NCBI GenBank assembly: GCA_965267245.1
Contig: OZ253939.1
Span: 558,001-622,000 of the forward strand
Direction of reading: 5' to 3'
Source: JANSWY01 sp965267245
GTDB taxonomy: Bacteria > Bacteroidota > Bacteroidia > Cytophagales > Cyclobacteriaceae
DNA: 64,000 nucleotides
Within the stretch, counting starts at the first letter, position 1; every line of letters starts with the position of its first letter. A model generated the notes under the pieces. It saw only the letters and a list, made by a program, of their open reading frames with translations. It ran no database searches and was not told the DNA's origin. Below, piece by piece: positions 36,765-45,603 of this stretch. The position numbers were made by a program, and so were the translations under genes.

Positions 36765-39284
36765 TTAGTTCAATCTTTTTATTTGCAATCCGCTGATCAT
36801 TGGATCATCACCTGATAGCTTTTGGAATTCAATCACCAAACTGTTTTTGCAAGAAACGATAATTTTTTTAGAATAGGCGGCCGAAAAGCCTGCTTCTTTT
36901 TCAATATTGAGGTTTGAAAAGGCATTTTGACCATTGACCAGTACATCAAAAACCCGATTGGCTGCTTGCCGAACTTCCGCCCAATGAAAAGTAATCTCAT
37001 AGTTTCCTGGATTCGTCTTAAAACTATATTTTGAAGAACCACTTACATGGGTTTGATAAATTGGGTCAATCACAGTATTCATGATGGTCCTATCTGAACC
37101 AATTCCTCTTTCTCGTGGACGAAAGGTTTGACCCATAATTGGCTGATTTTCCTCAAGTAACATTAAATCTGATACCCAAATAACCTCATTAGCCGGATCA
37201 GTGAAATTGAAAGTTGACCCAAAGTTGATATTAAGGCCTTGATACCAATCAATATTGTTCATATCCAAAATGGAAACATTAATCTTAGCCACATCCTTGA
37301 AAATTTTCGCGTCACCCTCGATTACGGCTTCTAGAAGATTTTCTCCTTCATTGAACATGATATCCCATTTGGCAATATTATTCAATACCTTTTTCTTGCC
37401 TAAGCTTTGATGGTTATGAATAAGCTCGACATGTTCTGAATTAGTGTAAACCTCTATTGGGTGTTTTTCTTCATTACTGATGATTCTTTTATTCCAATTT
37501 CTGGACCCAATCCAAATTACTGGATCACCTCTCAACCATGCCTGATAGAGATAATAACTATCTTTTAGTTGTCGATCATATGATAGAACTCCCTTGCTGT
37601 TAATTTTGGGATCGGCATCATTTCGTCCTTCAGAACCAAAGTCAGCCAGGTTCCAAATAGCGGCCCCTGAAAGGAATTCTCTTTCAAAAAATTGGATCAA
37701 GTTGTTTTGATGAAATACGTTTTGCCATTCAACGGAAAAATCAAATCGTTCTGGAACAAGGGACCTTATTCTGGGATCGGCTCCAGCGCCATACTCTGTA
37801 ATCAATACAGGTTTATCAGGCACCTTTTCATGAAAACTATCAAGGAATTTTCCTGCTCCTTTTTCATCTTCTTCATACCAACCATAGTACAAATTCCAGC
37901 CGACTATCATAGGAATTTCAGTGAGACCGGCTTTAAGATACAAATCAAGCGCACCATGGTTTGGAATCATTGTATATCGAGTAGGGTCTTCCTGACGGGT
38001 GAGTTCTTCTAATTCTAAAGCTTGAAGCCTGATCTTCTCAATAATTTCCTGATCTCTCTCGTAATTTCTTCCAAGCATCATTTCATTCATGTAAGCCCAA
38101 ATGATGATGGATGGATGGTTATAATACTGACGGATCATTTCTTTTAGCATGTGCTTTGAATTCTCAAGGAATGCTGGACTGTCAGTTATGTCATGATCAA
38201 GTGGAATTTCCATGCTAACTAGCAGTCCCAGCTGATCGGCTGCATTTAGAACAGCCTTATCCTGAGGGTAGTGAGCGGTACGAAAGAAATTGCTTCCCAT
38301 GTCTTTAATTAACTCTACATCCGCCCTATGTCGTTCATCAGAAATAGCATTTCCAAAACCTAAATAATCCTGATGGCGATTAGTCCCCATCAGCTTCAGT
38401 GCTGAACCATTGATAAAAAAACCTTTATTGGCATCAAACTCAAACCACCGAAGGCCAACAGGATTGGATTGAATGTCCAAAACACTATCATTCAAAGACA
38501 TTATCCTTGATTCAAGACGATAGAGGCTAGGGGAATCTGGATGCCAAAGCAATGGGTCATTCACTTGAGGAAGTTCCATTGTAAAAGAGTTAAACCCGAG
38601 TTTTAAACTTACTTGCTTAGCAACAGTATTTACCAATATCCCATCGTCATCGTAAAGAGAATGCTCAATTGTAACGCTCGAACCATCTATTTGAGTGATG
38701 ATATTGCTTTGTATTTCAATGACGGCCGCTTTATCGGATACCTGGGGTGTGCGAATAAATATGCCCAAATCTCCAAATTCACTACGTTGAAAATGAATAT
38801 TGTTAATTTCATGAAGCCAGATATCTCTGTATATTCCGCCATAGAAATTGAAATCTCCTTTCAACGGAGGTACATCTTCATTGTGACTGTTGTCAACGCT
38901 TACCAGGATTTCATTATTTCCATCAATCAGAAAGTCTGTAATGTCAATGTTAAACGCGGTATATCCTCCAAGATGAGATCCCGCTTTTTTTCCGTTGACA
39001 TAAATATTGGCTTCCTGGTTAACCGCTTCAAATCTTAAATAGCTTTTTTGATTATTGGGACGTAGAAATCTTTTTTTGTACCAACTTAATCCTCGATAAT
39101 AACCACTCACCTTATCAAATGGGTCTTCGGAGTTCCAGGTATGTGGTACTCGAATAGGTTCCCATTCCTGATTGGTCGTATCTGTCCCTTTTATGAATTG
39201 CCAGCTGTCATTAAAGCTGGTGATTTGTTGTGAAAAAAGAGCTGTACAACAAAAAAGGCTAACAATGACCAGGTAAACTTTCAT
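36765..39284 (-). CDS. GH2-family glycoside hydrolase with C-terminal malectin domain
   Basis: An 839-residue exported enzyme starting at ATG 39284 (MKVYLVIVSLFCC; the frame extends 48 bases further without a better signal). Order: signal peptide, GH2 sugar-binding domain, Ig-like domain, TIM barrel with acid/base Glu401 (AYMNEMM) and nucleophile Glu497 (LITEYGAGAD), DUF4982-like linker and a malectin/CBM57 domain (about 680-839, WYQGLNINFG to SGLQIKRLN). Probable activities are beta-galactosidase or beta-glucuronidase. The malectin domain should bind the glycan. Confidence 0.92.
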   Translation of the reverse strand: MKVYLVIVSLFCCTALFSQQITSFNDSWQFIKGTDTTNQEWEPIRVPHTWNSEDPFDKVSGYYRGLSWYKKRFLRPNNQKSYLRFEAVNQEANIYVNGKKAGSHLGGYTAFNIDITDFLIDGNNEILVSVDNSHNEDVPPLKGDFNFYGGIYRDIWLHEINNIHFQRSEFGDLGIFIRTPQVSDKAAVIEIQSNIITQIDGSSVTIEHSLYDDDGILVNTVAKQVSLKLGFNSFTMELPQVNDPLLWHPDSPSLYRLESRIMSLNDSVLDIQSNPVGLRWFEFDANKGFFINGSALKLMGTNRHQDYLGFGNAISDERHRADVELIKDMGSNFFRTAHYPQDKAVLNAADQLGLLVSMEIPLDHDITDSPAFLENSKHMLKEMIRQYYNHPSIIIWAYMNEMMLGRNYERDQEIIEKIRLQALELEELTRQEDPTRYTMIPNHGALDLYLKAGLTEIPMIVGWNLYYGWYEEDEKGAGKFLDSFHEKVPDKPVLITEYGAGADPRIRSLVPERFDFSVEWQNVFHQNNLIQFFEREFLSGAAIWNLADFGSEGRNDADPKINSKGVLSYDRQLKDSYYLYQAWLRGDPVIWIGSRNWNKRIISNEEKHPIEVYTNSEHVELIHNHQSLGKKKVLNNIAKWDIMFNEGENLLEAVIEGDAKIFKDVAKINVSILDMNNIDWYQGLNINFGSTFNFTDPANEVIWVSDLMLLEENQPIMGQTFRPRERGIGSDRTIMNTVIDPIYQTHVSGSSKYSFKTNPGNYEITFHWAEVRQAANRVFDVLVNGQNAFSNLNIEKEAGFSAAYSKKIIVSCKNSLVIEFQKLSGDDPMISGLQIKRLN

Positions 39285-39381
39285 ATTAAGTGCCTTCTGA
39301 ATAATAGTTATTAATGCTCTTTCAACATACACAAAAATAGATCAGTCCTGATTGACTAAACATCAATTCAAATATCCTCCA

Positions 39382-41682
39382 TTACTTTTTGACTGCTTCA
39401 AAACTCTTTGACTTGACATCCCGGGAGTTACCACCTACCATTATCTGGAATTCTCCAGCTTCCCAGACGTAATCCAAATCGTAGTTGTAGAATTTCAAGT
39501 CTTCGGTTGTGATCTTGAAAGAAATGGTTTTCGTTTCTCCAGCTTCAAATTCCACTTTTTGAAATCCTTTCAATTCCTTGACAGGTCTTGTGATAGAACC
39601 TACCATATCCCTGATATAAAGCTGTATAACTTCTTTTCCTTTTAAATCTCCTGTGTTGGTCACATCAATTGAAACAGTAAGGGTTTCATCAGCTCCAATG
39701 GAGGTTTTATCCAATTTTAACTCACCATATTGGAAATTTGTATAGCTTAAACCATAGCCAAACGGATAAAGAGGGTCATTTGAAACATCTAAATAATTAG
39801 ACCTGAATTTCTGAAACCAGTTGCCTTCACCTAAGGGCCGGCCTGTGTTTTTCTGGCTGTAGAAGATCGGGATCTGACCTGTGTTTTGTGGGAACGTTGT
39901 ACTCAATTTTCCAGAAGGGTTTACATCTCCAAACAATACATCCGCAATTGAATAGCCACCTTCACTACCCGGGAACCAAACATTCAGGATCGCGTGAACA
40001 TTTTCTTCCTCCCATTTTATTGCTTTGGGTCTACCAGTGAATAAAACCATGACTACAGGTTTTCCGGTTTTAAGCAATGCATCCAATAATCTTCGTTGGT
40101 TTTCGGCCAGTTCAATATTTGTCACGCTGGAGCTTTCTCCACTATATTCAGAAGTTTCTCCCAAAGCTGCAACGATTACATCTGATTGTCTGGCAATTTT
40201 CAAAGCCTCAGCTATTAACAGAGATTCTGGTCTGTCATCTCTTTTGGAGTCTTTACCAAAAGGACTGATCCTTTTTTCAAGCTCCGGATCACTGACGAAA
40301 TTGGCACCCTTTGCGGTCAAAATTTTAGCATTTTCCCCAGCTACTTCTTTTAAGCCTTGCAATAGGGAGATGGAAGATTTGTGATCCCCTGATACACTCC
40401 AGGTTCCCTGCATGTTTGTAGCATTATCTGCCATCGGGCCAATAAGTGCAATTGTGCCTGATTTCCTAAGTGGTAACACATCATTTTCATTTTTTAGGAG
40501 CACGAAAGTTTCCGCACTAATTCTTCTGGCTTCCAGCCTATTAGCTTCGCTATAAACCTCCTTTTTTGACCTCTCAACATCGCAATATTTATATGGATCC
40601 TCGAATAAACCTAGTTTGAACTTAGCTTCCAATATTCGTTTGCAGGCCAAATCTATTTGGCTCATCCTTACCAAGCCTCGATCCATACCTTCCATCAAAT
40701 TATTGAGCAATGCTTCGCTGACCATGTCCATATCATTTCCCGCTGATAATGCTAAAGATGCAACCATGGTCTCGTCACCCATTCCGTGAGGTATCATTTC
40801 TGTAATTCCTGTGTAGTCAGAAACTACAAAGCCATCAAATCCCCATTCATTTCGAAGAAGTTCTGTGAGTAACCATTTATTCCCAGTCGCGGGTATTCCA
40901 TCGATTTCGTTGAAGGAGGCCATTACGCTTCCAACACCAGCATCAACAGCTTTTTTATATGGAGGTAAGTACTCATTGTACATTCTCAGGCGACTCATAT
41001 CCACCGTTCCATAATCACGACCTGCTTCTGATGCACCATATAGGGCAAAGTGCTTTACACAGGACATAATCGTATTATTACTTGTAAGGTCATCACCCTG
41101 GTATCCGCGAACCATTGCGGCAGCAATTTCTGAACCTAAATAAGCATCTTCACCTGAACCTTCTGAAATTCGACCCCATCTCGGGTCCCTGGATACGTCC
41201 ACCATAGGAGAAAACGTCCAGACTATTCCATCCGCAGTTGCTTCATTTGCCGCAATACGCGCTGATCTTTCGATGAGTTCCATATCCCAACTACAGGCAA
41301 CACCTAATGGAATAGGAAATACAGTTCGATAGCCATGAATTACATCCATTCCAAAAAGGAGAGGTATGCCTAATCTACTTTCTTCAACTGCCACTTTCTG
41401 AGTAGCCTTTATCTTTTCAACTCCTCTTATATTGAACAATCCACCTACCTGGCCATTCTTAATTTTGGAAACAATTCCAGTGCTTTTGGCCAGCCCGGTA
41501 TTGATATCACCGGCAGATGGTAGGTTAAGTTGCCCTAGTTTCTCTTCAAAGGTCATTAGGGCCATCAATGAATCTATTTGTTCATCATACTGACCTTCAC
41601 CCAGTTGATTATTTGATGCACAAGAAGCAATCAATAATGCTAATATAAGGGTGAGTAAAGATGATATTAATAGGTTTTTCAT
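39382..41682 (-). CDS. GH3-family beta-glucosidase (BglX-like) lipoprotein
   Basis: A 766-residue enzyme from ATG 41682 (a GTG at 41688 overlaps the previous stop). The lipobox is ASC near residue 21. The (beta/alpha)8 domain carries nucleophile Asp289 in GFVVSDYTG and the KHF substrate loop, the alpha/beta sandwich the candidate acid/base region AALGETSEYSGESSS, and the end is an FnIII-like domain. The length and motifs match BglX and the sophoro-oligosaccharide-cleaving GH3 enzymes found beside GH144 genes, so it probably removes glucose from beta-1,2-gluco-oligosaccharides in the periplasm. Confidence 0.93.
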   Translation of the reverse strand: MKNLLISSLLTLILALLIASCASNNQLGEGQYDEQIDSLMALMTFEEKLGQLNLPSAGDINTGLAKSTGIVSKIKNGQVGGLFNIRGVEKIKATQKVAVEESRLGIPLLFGMDVIHGYRTVFPIPLGVACSWDMELIERSARIAANEATADGIVWTFSPMVDVSRDPRWGRISEGSGEDAYLGSEIAAAMVRGYQGDDLTSNNTIMSCVKHFALYGASEAGRDYGTVDMSRLRMYNEYLPPYKKAVDAGVGSVMASFNEIDGIPATGNKWLLTELLRNEWGFDGFVVSDYTGITEMIPHGMGDETMVASLALSAGNDMDMVSEALLNNLMEGMDRGLVRMSQIDLACKRILEAKFKLGLFEDPYKYCDVERSKKEVYSEANRLEARRISAETFVLLKNENDVLPLRKSGTIALIGPMADNATNMQGTWSVSGDHKSSISLLQGLKEVAGENAKILTAKGANFVSDPELEKRISPFGKDSKRDDRPESLLIAEALKIARQSDVIVAALGETSEYSGESSSVTNIELAENQRRLLDALLKTGKPVVMVLFTGRPKAIKWEEENVHAILNVWFPGSEGGYSIADVLFGDVNPSGKLSTTFPQNTGQIPIFYSQKNTGRPLGEGNWFQKFRSNYLDVSNDPLYPFGYGLSYTNFQYGELKLDKTSIGADETLTVSIDVTNTGDLKGKEVIQLYIRDMVGSITRPVKELKGFQKVEFEAGETKTISFKITTEDLKFYNYDLDYVWEAGEFQIMVGGNSRDVKSKSFEAVKK

Positions 41683-41687
41683 TTCCA

Positions 41688-43481
41688 CTAGTTGGTTACG
41701 TCTCTTAATATTTTAGATTTCTTAGATATTCCATTTTCATTGAAGGCTTCTACCTGAAAGTAGTAGTTCACTCCGATATTCAAAGCCCTCAATTCATAGT
41801 CGTTTTGATTATAGATCATGGCCGAATTATTCAACCGGTCTTCTGCAAGACCCCAGTATATGACATAGCCTTGGGAATCTTTTACCTCATCCCAGGTAAG
41901 AACTGCGTTGCGCGGATCCTCCTGTCTTACAACTTTGAAATTTCTTGGTGCATTTGGAGTTTTTCCATTACCATTTCCGAAGACCCTGAATTCACCAATA
42001 GCTAAATACTTATTGTGGTAGAATTTATTTCGAAAACGGATGAACCTGGCTTGAACAGGCTTGGTAAGTTCTATGTAAGCGTGCGGTCTGTCTTCTTCAT
42101 TTTTTGAAAAGTCTAAAGCAATGTCCCAATCCTTACCATCAGCTGACTTTTCAATTATAAATTGCTGCTTCAACCCTTCAGCTCTACCGAAGATAGCTGC
42201 ATTGAAATCAAGAAAGTTGACCTGAAATGCATTCACAGTCATAATCCTACCCAAGTCCATTTCAAATTGTAGGGTATCGCTACTATTCTCAGCCACCCAC
42301 ATTGTTCTGAGGTTTTCGTCATTGATATTTTCTATAGAATAAATAGGAGCCTCAGACTCAGGCATGTACCCATCTGCAATTTCATCTACAATTTTTTGCT
42401 TAATTCCTTCTAAAGTTGAGTTGGCGGTGAGCTTCTTTCCTTTAGAGAGTAACATCCAGCCTGTAAACCTGTTTTTGTGATTTTCAACTTCTACATCCGG
42501 TAGGAAATGTGGGTAATCACCATAGGCGGTATTGACGAACATTTGTCCATCATCTTCATAACCTGCAGGAAACATTCCCAATCGCCTTTCAAACTTATAG
42601 TTGACAGAAATTGCCATTGTTGCAAAGTGCCAATACTGACCATTGTTATCCTTCATCGTACTCCCGTGTCCGGAACCTTTGAGAAATCCGCCCGGCTTGT
42701 AGGAAATGGGATTATATGGAGCATATTCAAACGGTCCCAAAGGACTCTTTCCAGTATAAACGCCATCAGCATAGACGTTCCACTGAGTCCCTGGAGCACC
42801 ATACTCCAGGTAATAAGTATCATTGTGCTTCACCATCCAGGAGCCTTCAATAAAAGGATCAATTTTAACCTCAGACTTGTGATCTTGGCCGAATCGTTCC
42901 CAACCGTGGCTTTCAGGTTCAAGATTGAAAAGGTCTTTTTCCTTTCCTATAGGCAGGAACATAAATTCCGGATCAAGTTCTACTACTCTAATTGGCCACC
43001 TGTTTGAGGATTCCTCATACAAGTAAACTTTACCGTCATCATCTACAAAAAGATCAGGGTCCTGAATTCCATCAGGTACACGCATGATGCCATATGACCC
43101 TTTCCAATCCCCAATCTCCGGGTTGTTTGTCTTGAGCATCACCCCTCTACCAGAAGGATCACCGTATACGATAAGGTCATCACCATAAACTGCGGCCGCT
43201 GGTGCGTTACATCCTCTGAAATACCAGTTCTGAGGATTCACGAAAGTCCATTTGCTCATGTTATCTGAGTACCAATACCCAAATGATCTTGTCACAAACA
43301 TGAAATACCGGCCTTTATAATTGACTACTGCAGGATCAGCCCCAGATCGATAAGAAACCTTTTTATCAGCATTGACAGCCATATAGGAGTAGTCAATATC
43401 AATTGGATTACAATAGGTTTTCTTCTGTGCGAAAAGGGCGCTTGGCAGGCTAATGATCAATATGTAGATTATTAATCTCAT
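41688..43481 (-). CDS. GH43-type five-bladed beta-propeller hydrolase with F5/8-type C and FnIII domains
   Basis: A 597-residue exported protein with signal peptide (ends LFAQ). Residues about 30-330 are a clan GH-F-like propeller with Asp candidates in SGADPAVV and IQDPDLFVDDDG and Glu in FIEGSW. A coagulation factor 5/8 type C-like carbohydrate-binding domain lies at about 375-500 and an FnIII domain at 510-597. GH43 enzymes act mainly on arabinosides, xylosides or galactosides. It overlaps the esterase by 4 bases, so it is translationally coupled. Confidence 0.85.
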   Translation of the reverse strand: MRLIIYILIISLPSALFAQKKTYCNPIDIDYSYMAVNADKKVSYRSGADPAVVNYKGRYFMFVTRSFGYWYSDNMSKWTFVNPQNWYFRGCNAPAAAVYGDDLIVYGDPSGRGVMLKTNNPEIGDWKGSYGIMRVPDGIQDPDLFVDDDGKVYLYEESSNRWPIRVVELDPEFMFLPIGKEKDLFNLEPESHGWERFGQDHKSEVKIDPFIEGSWMVKHNDTYYLEYGAPGTQWNVYADGVYTGKSPLGPFEYAPYNPISYKPGGFLKGSGHGSTMKDNNGQYWHFATMAISVNYKFERRLGMFPAGYEDDGQMFVNTAYGDYPHFLPDVEVENHKNRFTGWMLLSKGKKLTANSTLEGIKQKIVDEIADGYMPESEAPIYSIENINDENLRTMWVAENSSDTLQFEMDLGRIMTVNAFQVNFLDFNAAIFGRAEGLKQQFIIEKSADGKDWDIALDFSKNEEDRPHAYIELTKPVQARFIRFRNKFYHNKYLAIGEFRVFGNGNGKTPNAPRNFKVVRQEDPRNAVLTWDEVKDSQGYVIYWGLAEDRLNNSAMIYNQNDYELRALNIGVNYYFQVEAFNENGISKKSKILRDVTN

Positions 43482-44248
43482 TTAGCTTTTTTTTGGTTGA
43501 ATAACCACGGGATGAGTTCCTTTTCTGAAAATGCTGGATCCCAGCTATTGTGATTGGCATCTGGGTAAAGTGTATACCGAACTTTACCACCTGCCTTCTG
43601 CATGGCCAAAACCATTTGAGTAGAATACTCGGGTTTTACAACATTGTCTTGAGATCCATGAAAAACCCACATTGGTGTTTTAGAGAATTTCTCAACATTT
43701 CCCGGGTGACCACCGCCACAAATTGCAAATGCGGCAGCAAACGTATCAGGTCTGCGAGAAAGCATTTCAAAAGTCCCCATTCCACCCATCGAAAGACCTC
43801 CAAGGTAAATTTGTTCATCAATAGAGTAATCCAAACCTACAATTGAGTCAAGCAGTGTTATGGCGAGAAGCATAGCCTGGGTGGGTTTTCCACCTTTCTT
43901 GAATTTTAAGCCAATAGGCATGGTACTTCTATCTACTTTGACATTTGCCCAATAATCTTCTTTTGGGCATTGAGGAAAAATGATTACTGCAGGGTATTGC
44001 TTACGAAATTCAGCACTTAAAAAAAGCTTGCTTCCATGCACTAGTTGTTTCTCATTATCATTGCCTCGTTCGCCTGCTCCATGAAGAAAGAACACAACAG
44101 GATAACTATTTGAAGGATCAAAATTTTCAGGATATAGGATTCTGTAGTTTAGATTTCCTTCGTCTCTTTTAAAAACTTCGTACTCAAATTCCTGGGCAAA
44201 CAATCCAATTGAAGTAAGCATTAAAAAAATAGTTACTCTACTTCTCAT
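43478..44248 (-). CDS. Exported alpha/beta-hydrolase (carbohydrate esterase/PHB-depolymerase-like)
   Basis: A 256-residue serine hydrolase with signal peptide (ends LFAQ). The nucleophile elbow is GLSMGG (about residue 153), with Asp in GSQDNVV and His in DANHNSWD as the likely triad. The family is that of dienelactone hydrolase/PHB-depolymerase-like esterases often found in PULs, where they remove acyl groups. It overlaps the GH144 gene upstream by 11 bases and GH43 downstream by 4, so it sits in the middle of a coupled block. Substrate unproven. Confidence 0.87.
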   Translation of the reverse strand: MRSRVTIFLMLTSIGLFAQEFEYEVFKRDEGNLNYRILYPENFDPSNSYPVVFFLHGAGERGNDNEKQLVHGSKLFLSAEFRKQYPAVIIFPQCPKEDYWANVKVDRSTMPIGLKFKKGGKPTQAMLLAITLLDSIVGLDYSIDEQIYLGGLSMGGMGTFEMLSRRPDTFAAAFAICGGGHPGNVEKFSKTPMWVFHGSQDNVVKPEYSTQMVLAMQKAGGKVRYTLYPDANHNSWDPAFSEKELIPWLFNQKKAK

Positions 44249-45599
44249 AAGTGAATCCTAGTTTATCTAGTCCTTGTTTTACCTCTGGTGCCGACATAAA
44301 TAAATTCCAGAGAAGCCCGGTCCTATAGTTTTCGATCATCACTGGAATCGGGCCCTGATCAATCGCCAGATATCTTGGTAAATACCAATCGTTTTCCAAA
44401 CTGAATGCATCATAGGGGCCATACTTTCCAATTAATGAATCCCTCTCCGGTTGATACAACCACTGAATCATTTGCATACTTTCCTTAGGCGTATATGGAA
44501 TTGAAGATAAGGCCGCAGTAGGGGAGATTACACCTAAATCTCGTCCAGGTCTATGACCCGCATAACCTTTCATGGAGTAACTAGAAGTGAGCCCCCAGCA
44601 GTTTTCACCATATCCTTCAAATCCCTCGGGATTCTCGACACAGTAATCGTAATGAACCTTGGCGTGGGATTGGTTTAATGTCATGTATTCGCCGTAAGTA
44701 TCAACTAACCCTCTGGGATCAAGACCTAAGTAGGAATAATGCGCCCAAAAAAGAGGGCCAACTTTAGCTTCATCATGTTCATAATGATTTAGAACAAGAT
44801 CATGCCCGTACCACGACTGAGCTGATTCAATTTTTCCATCAAGTGCCCACCCTTTGTGGTAAACACTCGGTTCAACACTGTGGGTAGGAGAGGATGCCGC
44901 CAATACATACATGATGAGACACTCATTATAACCGCCAACCGGAAAATTCATATCCCAACCATAGTTTGGAGACCAGTGCCAATAAAGCACATCTTCACCT
45001 CCTTTAGTGTGCCAATCCCATTCCACAGATTCCCAAATAGCATTGATTCTTTCTCCAATTGCTTGCTCACGCTCATCCTCACCATTAAAATATTGTCTTG
45101 CGGTTATCAGGCCTTGAATCAGAAAGGCAGTCTCTACCAAATCCCCGCCATCATCTTTTTTACTGAAAGGCTTGACTTTGCCCGTATCACCGAACCACCA
45201 ATGAGGATAAACCCCATGAAATCGATCAGCAGTTTCGAGGAAATCAAGGATTTTCTCATATCGTTCAATTCCTTCTTCCCTCGAAATGAAACCTCGTTCG
45301 ATCCCAACTAAAATTGCCATCAACCCAAAGCCTGAACCTCCGGAGGTGACAACATTTTTATCATCGCTAGGGTAAATTCCATCCAGGTGTACACGCTCGC
45401 ATGCCATACCCGAGACAGGTTCTGCGCCTTCCCAGAAGTAGTTGAAGGTTTGCTTTTGAAGCGTAGTGAGAATTGAGTCCTCGTTGAATACAATTTCATA
45501 CTTATTATCCTCCAGGACTTTATTTGTAGATGGTCCACAACTTAAAAATGTAAATGAGCCAATGGTCAATAGATAAAGAAGTGTTTTTGATACTTTCAT
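44238..45599 (-). CDS. GH144-type endo-beta-1,2-glucanase-like lipoprotein (copy 2)
   Basis: A 453-residue lipoprotein (lipobox LSC near residue 20) made of one (alpha/alpha)6-type domain annotated as glycoamylase (PF10091), the domain of GH144 endo-beta-1,2-glucanases. Hallmarks are TFNYFWEGAEPVSGMACER, GGSGFGLMAILVGIERGFI, DDGGDLVETAFLIQGL and LAIDQGPIPVMIENYRTGL. It starts 4 bases after its larger paralogue. The glycoamylase name is historical and does not imply starch. Activity on beta-1,2-glucan is inferred by family. Confidence 0.9.
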   Translation of the reverse strand: MKVSKTLLYLLTIGSFTFLSCGPSTNKVLEDNKYEIVFNEDSILTTLQKQTFNYFWEGAEPVSGMACERVHLDGIYPSDDKNVVTSGGSGFGLMAILVGIERGFISREEGIERYEKILDFLETADRFHGVYPHWWFGDTGKVKPFSKKDDGGDLVETAFLIQGLITARQYFNGEDEREQAIGERINAIWESVEWDWHTKGGEDVLYWHWSPNYGWDMNFPVGGYNECLIMYVLAASSPTHSVEPSVYHKGWALDGKIESAQSWYGHDLVLNHYEHDEAKVGPLFWAHYSYLGLDPRGLVDTYGEYMTLNQSHAKVHYDYCVENPEGFEGYGENCWGLTSSYSMKGYAGHRPGRDLGVISPTAALSSIPYTPKESMQMIQWLYQPERDSLIGKYGPYDAFSLENDWYLPRYLAIDQGPIPVMIENYRTGLLWNLFMSAPEVKQGLDKLGFTYEK

Positions 45600-45603
45600 T
45601 TTC